A stretch of 64,000 bases of DNA from Heloderma charlesbogerti. Lineage: Eukaryota; Chordata; Lepidosauria; Squamata; Helodermatidae. A program made the translations under genes and the position numbers. How positions within the stretch are numbered: position 1 is the first letter of the stretch; each line of letters begins with the position of its first letter. Below, piece after piece: positions 62,987 to 64,000 of this stretch. The stretch is taken from contig JANEZZ010000728.1 in assembly GCA_026122225.1 (NCBI GenBank), positions 1 through 64,000 of the forward strand, in the 5' to 3' direction. Below the pieces are notes generated by a model, which saw only the letters and a list, made by a program, of their open reading frames with translations, made no database searches and was not told where the DNA came from.

Positions 62987-63450
62987 TACACCATGACAAG
63001 GTGCCACATTCTTGTGCCCATAAAAGGGGCCATCGTGCACTGATCATGACTCACTATTTGCCCAAGAATTTAGAACTGGGATGGGGGATTATGCAAGTGC
63101 ATAATATCATGCGTACCATTATTTGGAAAGATGAAGATATTCTCTGTGACCGCTACGCAAGCTATAATTTAGTGAACAAAAGATGATGAGCTTTATGGGT
63201 TCTTAAAAAAAAACACAACCTACTATATTATATTTAAAGCTAAAGAACAGCAAGTGAACCGGGAAGTTCTCCTGTACAAGCACAATTGGGACGAAAAGGA
63301 CTTGGCTGCTTCTGCGGTGCTCCCATCCATTACTATGGCTGCAGCAAAAAGAGGTGAGAAGCAGAGCCACTCCACCAGCTCTGCCGAAAGACCAGCTCGA
63401 TTGGGCTCCTCCTTTCCTTGAGCTGGTTCCATTCTAGCTCATCATTATAA

Positions 63451-63690
63451 GAGCCAGTGTGGTGTAGTGGCGAGGGTGCTGGACTAGGAGCCAGGAGATC
63501 CAGGTTCTAGGCCCCACTCAGCCATGGAAGCTCACTGGGTGACTTTGGGCCAGTCACAGACTCTCAGCCCAATCTACCTCACAGGGTTATTGTTGTGAGG
63601 ATAAAATAGTGAGGAGGAGGATAATGTATGCCGCCTTGGGTTCCTTAAGTAGGAAAAAAGGTGGGATATAAATGTAATAAATAAATATAT
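63451..63690 (+). mobile_element. tRNA-derived SINE with L2-like tail
   Basis: GAGCCAGTGTGGTGTAGTGG (A box), CCAGGTTCTAGGCCCCAC (B box), a middle with CTCACTGGGTGACTTTGGGCC, and a tail GCCGCCTTGGGTTCC, AAAAAAGGTGGGATATAAAT and GTAATAAATAAATA. A near-duplication ATTATAAGA (63444-63452) / ATTGTAAGA (63691-63699) flanks it. It is almost identical to the copy at 44.9 kb apart from orientation. Confidence 0.9.
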
Positions 63691-63699
63691 ATTGTAAGA

Positions 63700-64000
63700 A
63701 CTACTATTTAACTTGAAGGATGAGTGCCCAAGTTCATTTGTTTCCTCTTCCTCCTCATCGCTTTTTCCTTTGGTATCATGTCTTTTAGATGGTAAGCCCG
63801 AGGGCAAGGACAGTCTTGTTTTTATTGTTCCTATGTGAGCTGTTCCCGGAGCCTTTTCAGCTGAAGAGCAGGATAAAAATAAAACAAACAAACAAACAAA
63901 CAAATAAATAAGGGGTGTATGCAGGAGGACTACTCAATGGCTAGTTCCTCAACACCTTACGTGCATTTATTATGTTCTTCAGTGCAAAAGTATCACTTTG
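63700..64000. other. right edge: unassigned, with an (AAAC)n run
   Basis: AAAATAAAACAAACAAACAAACAAATAAATAA lies at about 63876-63911, probably the tail of a truncated retroelement on the plus strand (GGTAAGCCCGAGGGCAAGGA and CAGGATAAAAATAAAAC resemble LINE 3' UTRs). Nothing else is recognised. Confidence 0.4.

Overview
The window looks like intergenic DNA from a squamate reptile (lizard or snake). I find no convincing host protein-coding gene, rRNA or tRNA gene. At least half of the 64 kb is recognisable transposable elements. The squamate call rests on the mix of families: several BovB/RTE LINEs, L2 and CR1 LINEs, L1-type LINEs, tRNA-derived SINEs with an L2-like tail, a degraded Ty3/Gypsy element, piggyBac-like MITEs and hAT-type non-autonomous elements.

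Layout. Bases 1-251 contain no cytosine at all. A diverged BovB fragment and a nearly full-length BovB (copy A, minus) follow up to 3731. From 3.7 to 12.1 kb lies a nested stack. An L1-type LINE (+) is split by an L2 LINE (-), which is itself split by a palindromic hAT element (copy 1). The L1 3' half is split again by BovB copy B, which keeps an uninterrupted 659-codon RT frame. A second palindromic hAT copy lies at 13.7-14.7 kb, BovB copy C at 16.4-19.4 kb and hAT copy 3 at 22 kb. The stretch 22.6-32.6 kb is older DNA with fragments of CR1, L2, L1, SINEs and MITEs. At 32.7-34.9 kb is an L1 derivative that has an intact ORF1 and no ORF2, with target-site duplications. hAT copy 6 (36.1-36.7 kb) and a full-length BovB (copy D, 37.3-40.5 kb, 12-bp TSD) follow. 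A CR1 split by hAT copy 4, a TTAA-flanked MITE, an internally deleted BovB (copy E), hAT copy 5 and a probable solo LTR inside a SINE occupy 40.9-51.6 kb. A Ty3/Gypsy element with 170-bp LTRs fills 56.6-61.0 kb (minus). The right end holds an L2 split by a CR1, another MITE and a SINE.

The most unusual content is the hAT-type family at 5309, 13721, 21970, 41412 and 49437, with a structural cousin at 36116. Five of the six copies have perfect 8-bp target-site duplications and TAGGGATG-like ends. The body is a palindrome built of palindromes: hairpins with a TACGTAAATATTTACGTA-type core alternate with hairpins ending in ATGGCGGC/GCCGCCAT, and in the best copy this whole array is mirrored about a central axis. 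Most ends also carry splice-donor-like GGTAAGT motifs facing outward. A second notable observation is a BovB sublineage (copies A, C, D) sharing one 4-bp insertion that puts a stop codon shortly after the RT YADD motif.

All coordinates were read by eye. TSD-anchored element ends should be exact. Edges of old fragments are approximate to about 10-30 bases.
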